Below, piece by piece: positions 62,846-64,000 of a DNA stretch of 64,000 nucleotides; positions within the stretch are counted from its first letter, which is position 1, and each line of letters opens with the position of its first letter. The notes beneath the pieces are model-generated. The model was given only the letters and a program-made list of their open reading frames with translations, was not told where the DNA came from and searched no databases. Origin of the DNA: JADLHS01 sp020848635 (GTDB lineage Bacteria; Verrucomicrobiota; Verrucomicrobiia; Limisphaerales; JADLHS01); NCBI GenBank assembly GCA_037044975.1, contig JBAOIL010000030.1, forward strand, positions 310,001-374,000, read 5' to 3'. Made by a program: the position numbers and the translations under genes.

Positions 62846-63436
62846 TCAAAGCACGACCAATCCCAGAATGTTTTGACGGGGCACGGCGCCGTAGATGCGG
62901 CTGTCGGCGCTATTGTTGCGATTGTCGCCCAGCACAAAATATTGGTTTCGTCCGCAGATCCAGAGCTGCTCCCGATAATGCGGATCGCCGAAAGTCATCG
63001 TCCCCCGCGGCAGGTAGGCTTCCTTCAACACTCTTCCGTTCACGAAGATCCTCCCGTCTTTCATGTGAACCATATCGCCGGGTTTCGCGACGATGCGTTT
63101 GACCAGATACGCATTATCCACCGGATCGCGGAGCACTACGACGTCCGCCTGCCCGGGTTCGCGGACGTGATAAATCCAACGATTCAATAGATAGCGGTCG
63201 GTATCGGCCAGCGTGGGGGCCATGCTGCGCCCGTCAACCTGGACGGTCTGGAAAAAGTAATGCGAGCTAAACTGAAAACAGCCATAGCCCACCATGGCCG
63301 CCACGAGGCACTGCCCGAGCTGTTTGATGAGGTTCCGACCCAAGCTGGCGTAGTCGCGTGGGGCCGGGGGTGGGGCGCTGGCGGCGGTGTTGGCCGGGCT
63401 GCCCGTATCTTCCATTACATTTTGCTTCAGAACCAT
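62846..63436 (-). CDS. lepB: Signal peptidase I
   Basis: A 196-residue inner-membrane peptidase that removes signal peptides from exported proteins. A single membrane helix (about 38-58) precedes the catalytic Ser71 (QVDGRSMAPTL) and the general-base Lys113 (AYLVKRIVAKPGD). The C-terminal block is YFVLGDNRNNSADSRIYG. A GGAGGT ribosome binding site five bases before the ATG at 63436 fixes the start. It is shorter than E. coli LepB and has one transmembrane segment, as in many bacteria. It is divergent from lpxD. Confidence 0.95.
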   Translation of the reverse strand: MVLKQNVMEDTGSPANTAASAPPPAPRDYASLGRNLIKQLGQCLVAAMVGYGCFQFSSHYFFQTVQVDGRSMAPTLADTDRYLLNRWIYHVREPGQADVVVLRDPVDNAYLVKRIVAKPGDMVHMKDGRIFVNGRVLKEAYLPRGTMTFGDPHYREQLWICGRNQYFVLGDNRNNSADSRIYGAVPRQNILGLVVL

Positions 63437-63831
63437 TTTTACCTCCCCCGTTACGCTGTACCTATCCCACCCTTATCGTCGTCGGACAACGGGGATTGAT
63501 TACCCAAAGACATCGCGAGCATTACGGATAGCCGCGTTCGCGTGAACCAGTCCGTTTGAATTGCCGACTTCCTTGGTCGTAGTGGAGCTGTTTTGGCTGG
63601 CCACAGGGCAAGCGGGTCGCAAGGTTTGTGCCGAAAAGTCCCGTTTGGTCGCTGGCGGTAAGATCCGCCCCAAGATTGCGAGGTTGGACTTTGGGGGATC
63701 AAATTCATACCGCCGCCGTGAAGTCGTCATCGACAAGCGCCGGGATTCGACCGATGATCGAACCAGTTTAAGCGACACCAACCGGAATCGAACGCCTACC
63801 CTAGCCTACAACCGCCCAACTTCAGCCCGCC
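63437..63831. other. Divergent intergenic region between lepB and lpxD
   Basis: About 395 bases that should hold both promoters. A 93-codon minus-strand frame at 63500-63781 has no signal, domain or ribosome binding site and is not called. No RNA gene was recognised. Confidence 0.4.
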
Positions 63832-64000
63832 ATGACCCTTACTGCTTATCAAATTGCCGAACAACTCCGGGGCGAAGTCCTCGGCGACGGATCAGTCGAA
63901 TTAACCGGGTTCGCCTCGGCCGAGCTTGCTCAGCCGGGCGATCTGACTTTTGCCGAGAATGAAAACTATTTTGTCGTCGCGGAACAAAGCCCGGCCACGG
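63832..64000 (+). CDS. lpxD: UDP-3-O-acylglucosamine N-acyltransferase LpxD (5' part only)
   Basis: The first 56 codons are present before the window ends. MTLTAYQIAEQLRGEVLGDG, ELTGFASAELAQPGDLTFAE and the following NENYF match the N-terminal uridine-binding domain of LpxD, which adds the second acyl chain in lipid A synthesis. The hexapeptide-repeat domain lies outside the window, so the call rests on the N-terminal signature. Confidence 0.85.
   Translation, partial: MTLTAYQIAEQLRGEVLGDGSVELTGFASAELAQPGDLTFAENENYFVVAEQSPAT

Noticed and set aside
63500..63781. 93-codon minus-strand frame between lepB and lpxD
   Set aside because: No ribosome binding site, domain or signal; it overlaps the region expected to hold both promoters.

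Overview
The window looks like a chromosomal segment of a Gram-negative bacterium of the phylum Verrucomicrobiota, probably in or near the former subdivision 3 (Pedosphaera/Limisphaerales-like). This is inferred, not computed. The grounds are GC-rich DNA, outer-membrane genes (lpxD), a FecR/CHASE2-cyclase pair, a Tat-exported Gfo/Idh oxidoreductase, and many secreted proteins with delta-60, Ig-like, CBM6 and 'FTYQGRL' modules typical of that group. Almost everything is on the minus strand. The exceptions are a small hypothetical gene (20991), a DUF4412-like gene (22844) and lpxD at the right edge.

Left part (1-26.5 kb): mnmA (cut by the window), gltD and gltB, a secreted GH144-type glucanase, a frameshifted CBM6 protein, and the tight core operon coaD-yceD-rpmF-plsX-fabH (15843 down to 12555). 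Next come a CHASE2 adenylate cyclase and a FecR-domain protein separated by an intrinsic terminator, then an oxidoreductase, a retropepsin-like protein, a GH5-like glycosidase, a truncated hemoglobin, a GNAT acetyltransferase and an FMN reductase. A decayed second copy of the truncated hemoglobin gene lies at about 26.58-26.85 kb.

Middle (26.9-40.6 kb): a giant secreted protein gene of about 7 kb (beta-propeller-like repeats, Ig-like domains, delta-60 repeats) that is broken by four frameshifts but keeps an excellent promoter and ribosome binding site. After it come alaS and a secreted S8 protease with three repeated beta domains.

Right part (40.8-62.5 kb): the most interesting region. Seven paralogous secreted fibre-like proteins lie in one orientation. 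They share an N-terminal 'FTYQGRL' domain. Most have YadA-head-type repeats, two have 49-residue FG-GAP/VCBS repeats, and six end in a peptidase S74 (endosialidase-type intramolecular chaperone) domain that keeps the SDxxxK dyad pattern and is followed by a short coiled coil. Interspersed are four copies of a small secreted protein family; two of these carry the same +1 frameshift and sit in a 584-bp near-identical direct repeat. A truncated fibre N-terminus and a frameshifted fibre-neighbour gene lie at the upstream end. The locus looks like a modular, recombining set of self-processing trimeric surface fibres that lack any visible membrane anchor. lepB (signal peptidase I) and the start of lpxD close the window.

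A C-terminal module ending in a 'FYRL/FYKV'-type motif is shared by many otherwise unrelated secreted proteins here and may be a sorting or anchoring signal. No tRNA, rRNA, CRISPR array, transposase or prophage gene was recognised.
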